From assembly GCF_036898095.1 (NCBI RefSeq), contig NC_090739.1:104513386-104577385 (forward strand): 64,000 nucleotides of DNA, written 5' to 3'. The DNA is from Palaemon carinicauda (taxonomy: Eukaryota > Arthropoda > Malacostraca > Decapoda > Palaemonidae). This document shows, in pieces, positions 18,925-30,562 of the stretch. The notes below the pieces were generated by a model. The model saw only the letters and a program-made list of their open reading frames with translations. It made no database searches and was not told the origin of the DNA. How positions within the stretch are numbered: position 1 is the first letter of the stretch; each line of letters begins with the position of its first letter. The position numbers were made by a program, and so were the translations under genes.

Positions 18925-21410
18925 ATCTTCTTTGCCTTCAACGTTTCCCACTTCTATATGGGGTTGCTGTTTCTAGTCAGCCTTCTCCAAGTGTTACCGG
19001 TATATCTTCTTTACATTCAACTTTTCCTATTTCTGTATGGGGTCGCTGTTTCTAGTCAGCTTTCTCTTTCTTTCTCTCTCCTAAACATCTTGTTCTCTTA
19101 GACCCTTTTCCTTCATGTCATCCAATAGTTTATCTTTCAACCTGAACTTTGGTCTTCCCATTCTTTTTCTGCCCTCCACCATCATGTTCATGACCCTTTT
19201 ACATAAGTGTGCATCTTCTCTCCTCATGACATTTCCAAACCATTTCAGTCTTCTTTCCTGAGCTTTCTTTTCTTTCCTGAGCTTTCTTTTCTTTCCTGAG
19301 CTTTCTTTTCTTTCCTGAGCTTTCTTTTCTTTCCTGAGCTTTCTTTTCTTTCCTGAGCTTTCTTTGAAATCTCCAATACTTTGTCCCCCTGATTAATTCC
19401 GGAACTTATCTTTTATGACACCACACATCGACCTCAGCACTCTGGTCTTGCACAGTTCCAGTTTTCTGTCTTGCTCTTTCATATGGCAAAGTCTCCCAAT
19501 AGAGCATTGCTGATCTAACCACACTTTTATAAAATTGTCCTTTAACCTTTGCACTGTTCCTGCTATCATAAAGTATCCCTGATGACTTTCTCCAAATCAT
19601 CCATGCACAATGAATTCTATGTCTGACTGCATGGAGGTCTCCATTTCTTGCTCATAACAGAACCAAGAAAATTGAAGGAGCTAACCCTCTTTATGGCTTC
19701 TTGGCCCAATTTCACTGTTCCCAGACATTCCTCTCCACCTGTTCACATGTATTCTCTTTGTTCTGCTAATTTTTAAGCCTCTACTCTCAAGTTCTTCTCT
19801 CCCTGTTTCTAGCTTGAGTTGAACACCTCATGTTGATCAGTCAACACAATGTCATCATTAAACATTGCACTCCAAGGGACGTAGAGACAAACCCTTGTGG
19901 AGACCCACTTTCACCTTGAACTTCCCTGTAGTTCCAATAGTGCTTCTTACTTGTGTGGTTGCCTCTACATTCATATCTTCCATTATTCTGACATACTTTT
20001 CAGAAACACTTTTATCTCTCAAGCACCTCCACACTTGTTGCCTAGATACCCTATCATACGGTTTTTCCAAATCAATAATCATAAGATGTAGTTCTTTGTT
20101 TCCCTCTATACTTCTTTACTGTCTGCCCAATGCAAATATCGCATCAAATGTGCTCTTTCCTGGCATAAAAACAAATTTTTCTTCACAAATTGTGGTTTCC
20201 ATTCTCAATCTTCCTTCTATAATCCTCTCATAATATTCATTGCATGTGATATTAGCTTAATTCCTCTGGTAGTTCACTCTTGCACATCACCATTCCCTTT
20301 GTAGACCGGGATCATTTTGCCATTTCTTCACATGTCTGGGATTCTTTCTTGGTTATTAAATCCTATAAGATGTCTATGCCTTTTTTTCCTAAACACCACA
20401 CTTCAGCTGGTATTTAATCAGATCCCACTGCTTTCCCCTTCATTTTATCCAGTACCTTACCCTCTTCTCTGCTGATATCCTGGACTATTCTTTTATGGGA
20501 GTTTCCATTTCTTATTATTGTTCTGGAGTTTTCTTCATTTACTAACTTGAAATTATTCCTTTCATCTAGCTATTATGCTTTCCTCTTTTGATAAAACTCT
20601 TCCCTTTTTTCCCTCTCATGATCTGTTTGATATGTTAGATCATTTGATGATTTATCCCTGCTTTTTGCTCACTTGTATATTCTCTTTTGGCTTCAGTTGT
20701 CTCTTAATTCTTATAGAGCTTATCCATTGCAATTGCTTTTGCCTGTACTACTGTCCCTTTAGCTTCTTTGTTTACAGTTTTCCAAGCTATCCTGTTTTCT
20801 TCAGATAGATTCTTGCTATAGGCTGGTGGTAGGTTTTTTTTTTTTTCCCCGATTATTTTTCTGCTATTTTAAGGATCATTGCACTATTTTCTGTCCAGAT
20901 GTTCACATCTGCCAATCTGATGCCCCTGAGAACTACTTCCTTAAATTGTCTCTAATTTCTTGTTCTCCTGATCGCCACCAATTTATCTTCGATTGGATTA
21001 CCTTTTCCCCCATTCCAACTCGTCTTAACACGAGATCTGACACTACTAGAGATCCGACACTATTAGACATGCTGTCTGCTAACACAAACTCCTTTGATGA
21101 CCTTACAATACTTCACTTATGTTAAATGGTTCCTTCTACACATTAAAAGATCTATTTGTGGTTGTCTTCCCCACTACTATATGTCACTGAGTCATCATTT
21201 GTGAAAAAGACCTTAATTACCATGGCAAATTCCACTGGAAAGTCTGTCAAGTCATTGAGGTTTTCTCGGTTGCATCCGATGTGTCCATTCAAGTCTCCTC
21301 CCTCAACTAGCATTTCTTCTATTTCTTTCATGACTTAGTCCATATCTCTCCCCAGAACTTCTTATTCAGCTCTTCACTGCACCCGGTCTGTGGTGCATAT
21401 GCACTTGATA
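18925..21410 (-). mobile_element. RTE-like LINE fragment (EN-RT), broken
   Basis: Read on the minus strand, this is a non-LTR retrotransposon polyprotein. The endonuclease-like part is at about 21000-21340 (GLNGHIGCNRENLNDLTDF). RT blocks follow: KMKGKAVGSDQIPAEVWCLG near 20400-20460, DLEKPYDRVSRQQVWRCLRD at 20020-20080, and VGLHKGLSL. The catalytic box FNDDIVLTD is near 19840-19860, where the usual FADD has Asn for Ala but keeps both Asp. C-terminal blocks are YKSVVRSAMLYWE (19500), LKWFGNVMRREDAHLCKRVM (19190-19250) and VEGRKRMGRPKFRLKDKLLD (19110-19180). The style is that of the RTE clade. Stops and frameshifts abound. The 3' end carries two copies of an about 88-bp unit (18930-19055). Confidence 0.82.
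19256..19366. repeat. 19-bp tandem repeat inside the RTE ORF
   Basis: The unit AGCTTTCTTTTCTTTCCTG is repeated about six times almost without change. It falls between conserved C-terminal blocks of the RTE polyprotein. Because 19 is not a multiple of three, each unit shifts the frame, so the expansion arose after the ORF lost function. Confidence 0.93.
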
Positions 21411-23689
21411 GCTATGTCCAAAATATCTAGTCTTCTGTATGAGATTGATTCTCTGAACAAAATTTGTTCAGTAGTCTATTTCTAAAAGAGCCTAATTTGA
21501 GTTTTATAGACTCATTGTTAGTAATATTGATACTAAGTTCAATGGTAGACAGCTTTTGCGTGACTGTATAGGTCAAGTGAGCCCTATCTATGTAAAGTTT
21601 ACTGAGCAGAAGGTTTTCAGAGTAGAGCTCAATCTTAAAAGAATGGTCTTGCCTATCTATTTCAGTTTTGAAAATGAGCAAACTCTAGGGTTTAATATAA
21701 TTCATTTACGGTACGAGTGAAGACAATTCTAGTTAGCTATTCAAATATCTTGTACTTGATATCATGAATAATCTCTTTAACAGTTTTTGGACTATAATGA
21801 TTTAGTGAATTTGGAATATTACTGAAGTACTCAGTAATGCCCATATTACTGTCGTCAAAATGTTGGGTTGTGTACCTTTACCTAATTAATCAATGTATGC
21901 TTGTCCCTTTTTGGGTGTAAATTATCATTCAAACCCTTAGTTCTTGTATCAAAAAAGTATTTTCGTCTATACCAATAGTTCTTATGCAATAGACAGTATA
22001 TAAAGTAGCACATATCTAAAATAAATATTTCAAATACTATTAATTCATTGTTTTGAAACGTTTTTTTTTTTCATTTATGCTGTGCAATAGGGCAAATCAG
22101 TTGATGGTAATGATTCCTATTTTTCAGAGCTTTACTGCTACGTTTCCCGTATCACATATAACAAACTTTTTTTTTTCTAAATTATTATTGTATGTTAGTA
22201 TACCTTGCAAAGGTATCAAACTTCATTGAACTGTTAAAAGATATTTTTGCTATACGCAAATATTGTAAAATATAATTACCATACTCAAACATTGTAACAT
22301 CATGTAGAATTCGGAAATAAAATGCATATAAGTATCGCACTTTAATTTAGTATCCCCTGGTACACAAAAGAAAACTGAATAAAGAAACTGTAACGTCTGG
22401 CTTGAGTCTTCTCTCTATAGTAAACCTCCTACGACAGAGTGTTCTCCCTAAACGGCCCCCCTACCCCTTCTAGTACCAACAAATGCCTTATTCCCCATTA
22501 AAAGTTGGCCAAAAAGCTCATGAAAGAGTCCTTTCTCCATACTAGCCACATATTCATTTAGACTGTTAATGAACACCTACATACAGAGTTGTTCAACAAC
22601 CCCAGGGTGTGATGAGAGCAGCGGCACCAATGACTTATGATACATTTAGGTCAAGATGGCCAACTGTCTCGTAATTCATTTTAGACGAAAGTCAACCTCT
22701 TAATTAAGCTGTCTTAAGTAGATTTTATCCTAAATAAAGTCATATTGATAATGGCCTTATTATTTCCACTGATAATCCTCAAAAGCCTCTGAATTTTTTT
22801 TTAATCTTGTAGCTATTCGATTTAAATAAGTAATTAACGCTTTCTATTAATACAATATGGCTGAAGAAGAACTTAGACGTTCGTTTTAGAATTTTAATTG
22901 TAGAAGATTGAATGTCAAACATAACAGGTTTCAGTGTTAGTAGTTTAGTTATATAATGAAAATACAAACACTATGAAGTCAATGACATATAAATGTATCG
23001 AATTTATGAAATCCCATTTTCTGAAAGATATAAACGCCCTAGATTAAAAGAAAGCTTAACGTTTGTCATACATTAGGCTCATGTTTGGACGAAGAAAGGC
23101 TCTTGGGCGAGTCACCCTTCATACAATATTTAGCACGATATGACAAAACATTCCGTTTTCTTTGTTTTCAGACCAGTATCCGTTTTCTTTTTTAAAACTA
23201 CTGTTGGAGAGTTTAAAACTAACATTTTGAGGTTACATATTCAATGGCTGTGTACGTAAGCAGTGCTTTCTCTAATAGAGAGATAAAATTATTAATAAAA
23301 AGGAGGAAAAGGAAAGCCCACCAAGGCCATCCCCTGTTCCACCTAGTAACCAGAAACTTAATGCAGTTTTCTTCTGAGGAAACAATGTTACTAGGCCCTT
23401 GAATGCATTCCTTTTCCGCCTGTTTTAATATTTTATTAATAATTTTACAAACGATAATATCTGGATTGTAATTTAAAGACTTCAGCAATAGTTGGGAGCT
23501 CTCCTGAAGTTAAATGGTAAAAGACATGTCATTATTTATATTACTATAAGGCAGATTCCAACAATTATAGTTACGTTAATTCTTCAATGAAACATTAAAT
23601 CATACACTTCAACAAGAAAAAATTAATTAGTATTTCTAGAATAGAAAACAAAGAAAAATCTGAAAAAAAATTTTAGGCCTTTGTGCAAT

Positions 23690-23830
23690 TTCGGAACGAT
23701 CCATTACTACAGACACACGAAGCTCGTTCAAAAGCAGACAAGATTCACAAATGCCAAGTTGCCTCCCTGTCTCGCCACATTTAATGCACATGATTGAGTC
23801 AGGTAAAAGAGAAGAGACGTGCAAGGCTAC
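23690..23830 (-). pseudogene. Possible relic of a DIRS Gag Cys-rich N-terminus
   Basis: Minus-strand translation gives DSIMCIKCGETGRQLGICES and then CLLLNELRV. The Gag N-termini of elements B and C read PHSICVNCRGKSCQLGDRCE-ECIAL and PHSICSGCRGQVCSYDNRCN-ECKSL. Cys spacing C-x2-C at the start and C-x2-C at the end is shared, with one internal Cys missing here. No other DIRS sequence is recognised nearby. It may instead be a chance zinc-knuckle-like frame. Confidence 0.35.
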
Positions 23831-25149
23831 TGCCCTGACCATCCTTGCTACTTCCCCCAGCAGACAGTCAGATCGGACCGAAGTACGCATTCACCTCACA
23901 CGTGGACACCTGAACCACTTTAGCTGTGTAATAAAGTTCTCAAATGCAAACCCAAGAAAAAACTGGAAAGCGAGTTGAACCCAAAACACTTAACTAACGA
24001 CACTATTCTTTTTTTTCTTTTTTAAATAACCTTATGGAAATGGCTTTTGTTTAACATGCAGATAAACAGTTATAAAACACATGATTCTAATTGAATATTT
24101 ACCTACAGTTTGAGGTAGATTAAGTTTTAATTCAAAGTTGATATAACTCCTAATGTCAAATTTAAGATTACAGCTAATACCCAAGACGTATACAGTACTT
24201 TGAGAAATAAGTTTATGCCTTACACACCTTTAGAATTAAATAAAGTCAACCCCACTAGATACTATTATCACCTTCAATACACTATCTTTAGCTTATATTC
24301 CCTTACTGCAGTAAACTATCCTCAGCATATAAAAACATAATATATGATCATCTTATAATTATCTATATTACTCTCCCTACCTTATAACCTCTTCCCACTC
24401 TATTCTTTGCTCACAATTCCTTTACTATACTATCACTAGCACATATTCCCTGTTTAAAGTATATTCAGCCAATAACCATAGGAGATGATCCTATATAATT
24501 CATTACATATTTTCGCAGGTCCTGTGTAACTTCATATATCGCCACAAGTTACGGTCAATATAGTATGTAGTCAAGCTATTTTTAGCAATTGAAATAACTT
24601 GATACTTTCTGGATTTTTGTCCTTAACAGACTTTAAATTAACCCAACCTGTAATGAAGATTATAACTCCTTTATAAAGTTAACAGAAGGAGCAAAGACAT
24701 AAGATAGATGGAGATCATGTTAGCGGAGTACGATATTCTCTATTGAAAACTGGAACAAGGTAAACAAATATTAAATAACCGATATGATTTTAAGCGTTGT
24801 TAGGAACACGAACGTCTCTGAGCTGCCAAATACCTTTCAATGTAAGGGGCTTGAACAAAAATACTAACGATGGCAAATATATTTTTAAATAATCAAATAC
24901 TTAATTATCTACAGTATCCATCCATTCATCAACTTGATAACATTTAAAATAATGATGAATTCATTACGCGTTTTATTTCAGAATAAAAAAAGCTAGAATA
25001 ATTTTCGTAATAAAGAAACACAGGACCAGTAATCATAACTTCTATACAAGTTAACTATTATTAGGAGAATATATACTTATGAGGCGTGAAGCATCAAACT
25101 CGAATCTCCCTTAACAAAAAGACAAATCATATTCTTCTATCATTAATTA

Positions 25150-25355
25150 TGGATGACTTTATGGAGACCGAAATTTTCTCCTTAGATAAGTTCAGCAAAT
25201 GACATAGTTAATATCTCAAAGCTTTAAATTCAAGAAATTAATTTTATCTTTAAAAATATCTTTATAGAAATTCATATAAAAAACTAAACTTTCAAGTTAA
25301 ACACAACATTGTGTCAGAATATCTATAACATTCGGACATGGACTAAAACTTAAAG
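25150..25355. repeat. Direct repeat copy 1 (about 200 bp)
   Basis: The sequence begins with GGAGACCGAAATTTTCTCCT and ends near GGACTAAAACTTAAAG. A diverged copy in the same orientation lies about 950 bp to the right (26107-26292), with shared stretches GACCGAAATTTTCTCCTTAG, AGTTAAACACAA and CAGAATATCTATAA. It is either an unnamed dispersed repeat or a local duplication. Confidence 0.75.
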
Positions 25356-26106
25356 TTTTTATTAATCTAATCGGCTATATTAATCAGAATAATCCCCAGG
25401 GTTTTTTTTTCAAAATTTTGAAATGCCAAATCTATGCTCTGCTTACTAAAGCTGATGATTCTAGTTTCTTGGAAAACCCTTTTGAAGAAACTCGAGTTTG
25501 AACCTTGACATTGGGCTGACGGACTGAGGGTTGTACGTGCTAATTAGATAAAGGATAATTTTTACCTTTTCACATAGTTGAATAAAATTTGTTCAGAAAC
25601 TACACTAGGTAAATTATAATGCAAAACCTCCCATAGTTATACATGGAAAAACCTGCAATCTTAACTACTACTCCTCTACAAAAAGCTGAAACTAAAATCC
25701 TCTCTGTCTGACTTCTTTAGGTAAACTACACTAAAAATAAAAACTGACTTCCCTTGTCCACCTGAGAACATGCTCTATTAAAAGGAATTAGACAAAAGAA
25801 CGACCTAACTTCATAAGAATCTCAAACCAATCACTCAATACTAGCACAACAATCACCCATTCCTTGCAGTGGAGTTCTTAACAATTTCAAAAGAGTAAGT
25901 CCCAATATTTAATATATGCAGATCCTCATCACAATTAAATCAGACACTGATATCAAGGATGAAAATGTTTTCGGTTTTAAATCCTATTGCTATACCGATA
26001 TCCGATGAATGACAATATATGTAGCGTTAAATGCAATTGATGTCGTTACCAGTAAGAAAACACAGTCTCCTAAGTGGAACACTGTGATTGGAGGTTTTGT
26101 AAATGG

Positions 26107-26292
26107 GTGCCTTATGTAGACCGAAATTTTCTCCTTAGATAGTTCAACAAATCACATAATTAATACGTCCAAGGTTTAAATTCGAGAAAATAATCTTATC
26201 TTTTAAAAAAATATCTATATAGAAATTAAAGTTAAACACAAAGTTATGCCAGAATATCTATAATATTTGGGCATATACTAAAACTTCAAGGT
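26107..26292. repeat. Direct repeat copy 2 (about 185 bp)
   Basis: This is the second, slightly shorter copy of the repeat at 25150-25355, in the same orientation. It differs by scattered substitutions and small deletions. Confidence 0.75.
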
Positions 26293-26759
26293 CAGTAGTG
26301 GGTACTTTGTTTTTGGCAAGATTAAAACCTTATGGCATCGAAAGACATAACATTTAATATTGTACTGTAATACTTTAGATTTTACCCTCCTTCAATAAAG
26401 CAATTTGTAAATGTCCCATAACTATCAATGTTCTCAGTGTGAAGTATTTTAATCATTACAGCGATAATCAAAGTCGACGCCAGTTTCATACAGGAGAAGT
26501 TGATAAAAGTTATCTAATGAATGAAAAGAAAAACTGGCCAAAATGCCAGGCAATCTAAAATACGAACAAAAAATCGCTACACAAAAATATTGGGTATGAA
26601 CCTGATAACGATTCAGTGTATAATCTAATAATCTTAGTTTCAATACATTGGCAAGATATCTAACCATAAGGTTAGTTAAGGAATTTAGAAAAGGAGTAAT
26701 GTGGATTTTGAATAATTTGTATGAAGGGCATTAACTATATTCTAATTATTGAGAATTAT

Positions 26760-26985
26760 GATATTTTCAATTTAAAATAAATTTTTGAATATACTTACCC
26801 GGTGAATATATATATAGCTTACGTCTCCGACGGTCGACAGATTCCAAAAACTCGCGAGCGATCACCATGATGGCTGCCGGGTGTGCCCACCAGCGCCGAC
26901 TATCGGCCAGATACCGCATATACTTCTCCATAAATTCAGTTCTTCTCAGTCCGTAGGGTCTCTATCGGGGAGGAAGGGAGGGCCT
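26760..26985. repeat. Element B 3' terminal inverted repeat
   Basis: Inside it are CTCCGACGGTCGACAGATTC, CTCGCGAGCGATCACC and GGCCAGATACCGCATATAC, all present inverted at 33098-33235. The GCGATCGC of the partner copy is mutated here to GCGATCAC. The outer terminus, read in element sense, is GGGTAAGTATATTCAAAAAT, as in element A. Confidence 0.9.
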
Positions 26986-26989
26986 TTAA

Positions 26990-27090
26990 TTATATATATT
27001 CACCAGGTAAGTACTGTATATTAAAAAATTTATTTTAAATTGAAAATATAATTTTTAAATATTAAACTTAGCCGGTGAATATATATAAAG
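26990..27090 (-). repeat. Element B internal complementary region
   Basis: TATATATATTCACCAGGTAAG ... AATTTATTTTAAATT (26992-27046) is the inverted outer right-sense terminus of 26760-26815. TTTTTAAATATTAAACTTAG ... GTGAATATATATA (27051-27086) is the inverted opposite end of 33220-33263. The two halves adjoin, as in a circle junction. Confidence 0.9.
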
Positions 27091-27475
27091 CTGATTCACA
27101 CCTATGGTGGAGGGTAGAGACCAGTATTAAAACAATAAAGGCGTATATGCTCAAGGGTTTTTGACAAATATTCAAAAAACAAACTTAAGTATAGGTACCT
27201 GATAAGGAAGCTGACTCTAATGAATACTCTGCCTCATTAGTCCGCTATCCTTACGAAGCCCAGCGATCCTCTCAGGATGCTGAAAGACTCCCAGGAGCTG
27301 TTATAATCAGGGTGAACACCCCTACAACAGGACCTCATCAATACCCTTAATTTGGGCACTCTCAAGAAACAATATTTTGACCACCCGCCAAATCAAAAGA
27401 TTGCGGAAGACTTCTTAGTCTCCACGTACAACCCAAAAAATTAAAAGTTTCAAGAGAAGAAAAAGGATATTGGGA
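27091..27475 (-). other. Element B 3' untranslated region
   Basis: Non-coding sequence lies between the recombinase stop and the ICR. It parallels the same interval of element A (6500-6906). No promoter or other signal is recognised. Confidence 0.55.
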
Positions 27476-29100
27476 TTAAGGGAATGTAGTGGTAGAACCT
27501 TCACCCACTACTGCACTCGCTGCTACGAATGGTCCCAACGTGTAGCAGTCCTCATAAAGAGTCTGGACATCTTTCAAGTAATATGAAGCGAACACCGACT
27601 TGCTCCTCCATAAGGTCGCGTCCATAATATTTCTAAGGGATCTATTTTGTTTGAACGCTACTGAAGTTGCAACCGCTCTAACTTCATGAGCCTTAACTTT
27701 GAGCAAATTTAGATCCTTTTCACTTAAATGAGAGTGCGCCTCTCTAATCAACAGTCTAATAAAATAAGACAACGCATTCTTCGACATAGGCAAAGAGGGC
27801 TTTTTAACCGAGCACCATAAAACCTCTGAATTACCTCGCAGCGGTTTGGTTCTAGTTAAATAAAATTTAAGAGCTCTAACTGGGCACAGAACTCTTTCGA
27901 CTTCATTCCCAACAATCTCAGATAGACTGGGAAGTTCAAACGATTTAGGCCATGGACAAGACGGAAGTTCATTTTTGGCCAAAAAACCAAGCTGAAGCGA
28001 GCATACTGCTTTATTAGCGGAGAAGCCGATATTCTTGCTAAAAGCATGTATCTCACTAACTCTTTTCGCAGAAGCCAAGCTCACTAAGAAAAGAGTCTTA
28101 AGGGTAAGATCCTTCAGGGAGGCTGAATTCAACGGTTCAAACCTGTCTGACATAAGGAACTGCAGGACCACGTCCAAGTTCCAAGCAGGAGTAGAAAAAT
28201 TACGCTCCTTGGAAGTCTCGAAAGACTTAAGAAGGTCTTGAAGATCTTTGTTATTAGACAGATCCAAATTTCTATGCCTAAAAACAGAAGCTAACATGCT
28301 TCTGTAGCCTTAAATGGTAGATGCAGAAAGGGAGCGACCATTTCTCAGATAAAGCAGAAAATCTGCAATCTGCGCTACAGAGGTATTGGAAGAGGAAATA
28401 GAGGAGGACTTGCACCAGTCTCTAAATACCTCCCATTTAGATTGATAAATCCTGATGGTAGAGGATCTTCTAGCCCTCGCGATCGCTCTAGCTGCCTCCT
28501 TCGAAAACCCTCGAGCTCTAGAGAGTCTTTCGATAGTCTGAAGGCAGTTAGACGAAGCGCGGGGAGGCTTTGGTGAAATCTCTTTACTTGAGGCTGACGC
28601 AGGAGATCCATCCGTAACGGTAGACTTCTTGGAATGTCTACTAGCCATAGAAGTACCTCTGTGAACCATTCTCTCGCGGGCCAGAGGGGAGCAACCAACG
28701 TCAACCTGGTCCCTTCGTGAGAGGCGAACTTCTGAAGCACCTTGTTTAGGATCTTGAACGGTGGAAAGGCATAGACGTCTAGGTGAGACCAGTCCAGTAG
28801 GAAAGTGTCTATGTGGGCCGCCTCTGGATATGGAACAGGAGAGCAATAAGTCGGGAACCTCTTTGTCAGAGTGGTCGCAAAGAGATCTATGGTGGGTTGA
28901 CCCCATGTCATCCATAGTCTCTCGCACACATCCTTGTGCAGCGTCCGCTCCGTGGGAATCACCTGTCCTCTTCGGCTGAGACAGTCCGCTAAGACATTCA
29001 CCTCCCCTTGCACGAATCTCGTCAAAAGAGAGATGTTTCGAGCTTTTGACCAAGTGAGAAGGTCCCTTGCGGCGACGAAAAGGGAGTGGGAGTGAGTGCC
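27476..29100 (-). pseudogene. Element B ORF3: tyrosine recombinase, one stop
   Basis: The recombinase is encoded in one frame across two open stretches (28310-29566 and 27476-28297), separated only by a TAA at 28310-28312. The equivalent codon in element A is AAG, in STIKGYRSML. N-terminal part: QTIERLSRARGFSKEAARAI and YQSKWEVFRDWCKSS. Catalytic part: Arg in SAKRVSEIHAF, then CPVRALKFYLTRTK, H-x-x-R as HEVRAVATS, and WRSKSVFASYYLKDV with the Trp and nucleophilic Tyr. All key residues are intact. The upstream half of the 28310-29566 frame (before about 28600) runs antisense-free through the MT region and is overlap, not recombinase. A single nonsense change therefore separates this from a full ORF. 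In a live element it would insert the circular DNA copy without target duplication. Confidence 0.9.
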
Positions 29101-29580
29101 TCCTTGCTTCGAGATGTATGCCAAGGCCGTGGTATTGTCTGCATTCACCTCCACTACTATGCCTCGAACCAGACTCTCGAAACTCCTTAACACTAGATGG
29201 ACTGCTAAAAGCTCTTTGCAGTTTATGTGAAGACTTTTTTGGTCTGCGGACCAAAGACCCGAGCATTCCAGATTGTCTAGCGTCGCTCCCCAACCCAAAT
29301 CCGATGCGTCTGAAAACAACACATGGTTTGGGTTCTTGATCGCAAGAGAAAGACCTTCCCGAAGTCTGATGTTGCTGTCCCACCAAGCTAGACAGGTCTT
29401 GACTGGATCGGAGATTGGAATTGAGATCGTCTCTAAGCCCTTCTCCTTGTTCCAATGGTGGTTTAGGTGAAACTGGAGAGGGCGAAGGTTGAGTCTCCCT
29501 AGAGAGATATACTGCTCCAGCGACGAAAGAGTCCCTAGGAGGCTCATCCAAACTCTCACAGAGCAACTGCTTTTCTCTCT
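28375..29580 (-). pseudogene. Element B ORF2, C-terminal part: RNase H and MT
   Basis: The frame open at 28375-30111 is real from about 29580 downward. It starts with SVRVWMSLLGTLSSLEQYIS, followed by RNase H. LFSDASDLGWGATL gives the first Asp, INCKELLAVHLVL the Glu, NADNTTALAYISKQGG the second Asp, and NVLADCLSRRGQ the last Asp, so all four acidic residues are present. The methyltransferase-like domain follows: TWGQPTIDLFATTL, YCSPVPYPEA and LDVYAFPPF, whose PPF resembles the D/N-PP-Y/F box of N6-adenine methyltransferases. The tail (28375-28600) overlaps the recombinase in another frame. The part of the same frame before 29580 is only a shadow of RT. Confidence 0.88.
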
Positions 29581-30185
29581 TTGAGCAGAGCTTGCTCCAT
29601 CCTGGTGGTAGACGGAAAAGCCCGAAAAACTCGACTCCGTATCTCCATCCCCAAATAAAGAATAGTCTGGGATGGAGTCAGTTGCGACTTCTCCATGTTC
29701 ACTAGGAGACCTAACTCTTTGGTCAGGTCCAAAGTCCATTTGAGGTCCTCCAGACAGCGATGAAGGGACGACGCCCTGAGTAACCAGTTGTCCAAATAAA
29801 GGGAGGCTCTGATCCCTGACAAATGTAGAAACTTCGCTACATTTCGCATGAGCCTTGTAAAAACAAGAGGAGCAGGGCTGAGGCCGAAGCACAGTGCTCG
29901 GAATTGATACACCACCTTCCTGTACACAAACCTCAGATAATGTTGAGAGTTCGGATGAATCGGAAAGTGGAAGTACGCATCCTGCAGGTCGAGAGAGACC
30001 ATCCAGTCGCCCTCTCTTACCGCTGCTAAAACAGATTTGGTGGTCTCCATCATGAATTTTGTTTTTACAACAAACACGTTGAGAGCACTTACATCTAGCA
30101 CTGGCCTCCAACCTCCTGTGTTCTTCGGAACCAGGAAGAGACGGTTGTAAAAACCTGGGGATTGAAGGTCCGAGACTTTCACCAC
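29556..30185 (-). pseudogene. Element B ORF2, RT palm (YLDN active site)
   Basis: This 209-codon frame carries the RT fingers and palm: SPGFYNRLFLVPKNTGGWRP, VLDVSALNVF, SLDLQDAYFHFPIHP (first catalytic Asp, residue 66) and ALCFGLSPAPLVFTRLM. The active-site box is LYLDNWLL, residues 130-133, where the second Asp of YxDD is Asn. LGLLVNMEKSQL and LYLGMEIRS follow. A loss of one base in a run of G near 30183 separates it from the ORF2 N-terminus, and another one-base shift near 29570 from RNase H. The Asn alone should abolish polymerase activity. Confidence 0.9.
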
Positions 30186-30562
30186 TGCCCCTTTTCCAAC
30201 AACAGAGAAACCTGATGATGCAACGCCTGTCTCTTTGTCTTCTCTCGATACCTGGGAGAGAGGTCTATCGGAAATTTCACTAGCGGAGGTCTTCGTACAA
30301 AAGGAATTTTGTAACCCTCCTTCAGCAACAAAACAGACTCCCGGTCTGCACCTCTCTTCTCCCAGGCCTGCCAGAAGTTCGTCAATCTGGCCCCTACCGC
30401 TGTCTGAAGCCGTGGGCAGTCAGACTCTGCCATGTGAGGATCTGGAACCTCTCTTCTTACCTCGTTTGCTATCGGAACGAGAATTTCCCCTACTGGGGGC
30501 TCTGCCACGAACAGGCGGAATAAACCTAGCCGCTGGCGTGTCAAACTTGGGTTTGTTGGCAT
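30179..30562 (-). pseudogene. Element B ORF2 N-terminal segment
   Basis: The frame gives LTNFWQAWEKRGADRESVLL, LKEGYKIPF and HHQVSLLLEKG. It corresponds to the start of DIRS ORF2 just before the RT fingers (compare GYRIPF and LRAEVETILKKDAFQEV in element F). It overlaps the end of ORF1 by about 140 bp in another frame. The frame stops right after LLEKG because one base is missing from a G run. Confidence 0.82.

Larger units (their letters stand above)
21411..26759. other. AT-rich region, no gene recognised
   Basis: About 5.3 kb holds only short ORFs, none matching a family I know. Two items stand out and are listed separately: a Cys-rich fragment resembling DIRS Gag N-termini (about 23735-23800, minus) and a pair of about 200-bp direct repeats (25150-25355 and 26107-26292). 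Confidence 0.55.

Noticed and set aside
28600..30111. 578- and 418-codon minus-strand frames in B as full-length novel proteins
   Set aside because: Only parts of each frame match DIRS domains; the remaining parts are alternate-frame shadows of RT and MT separated by one-base shifts.
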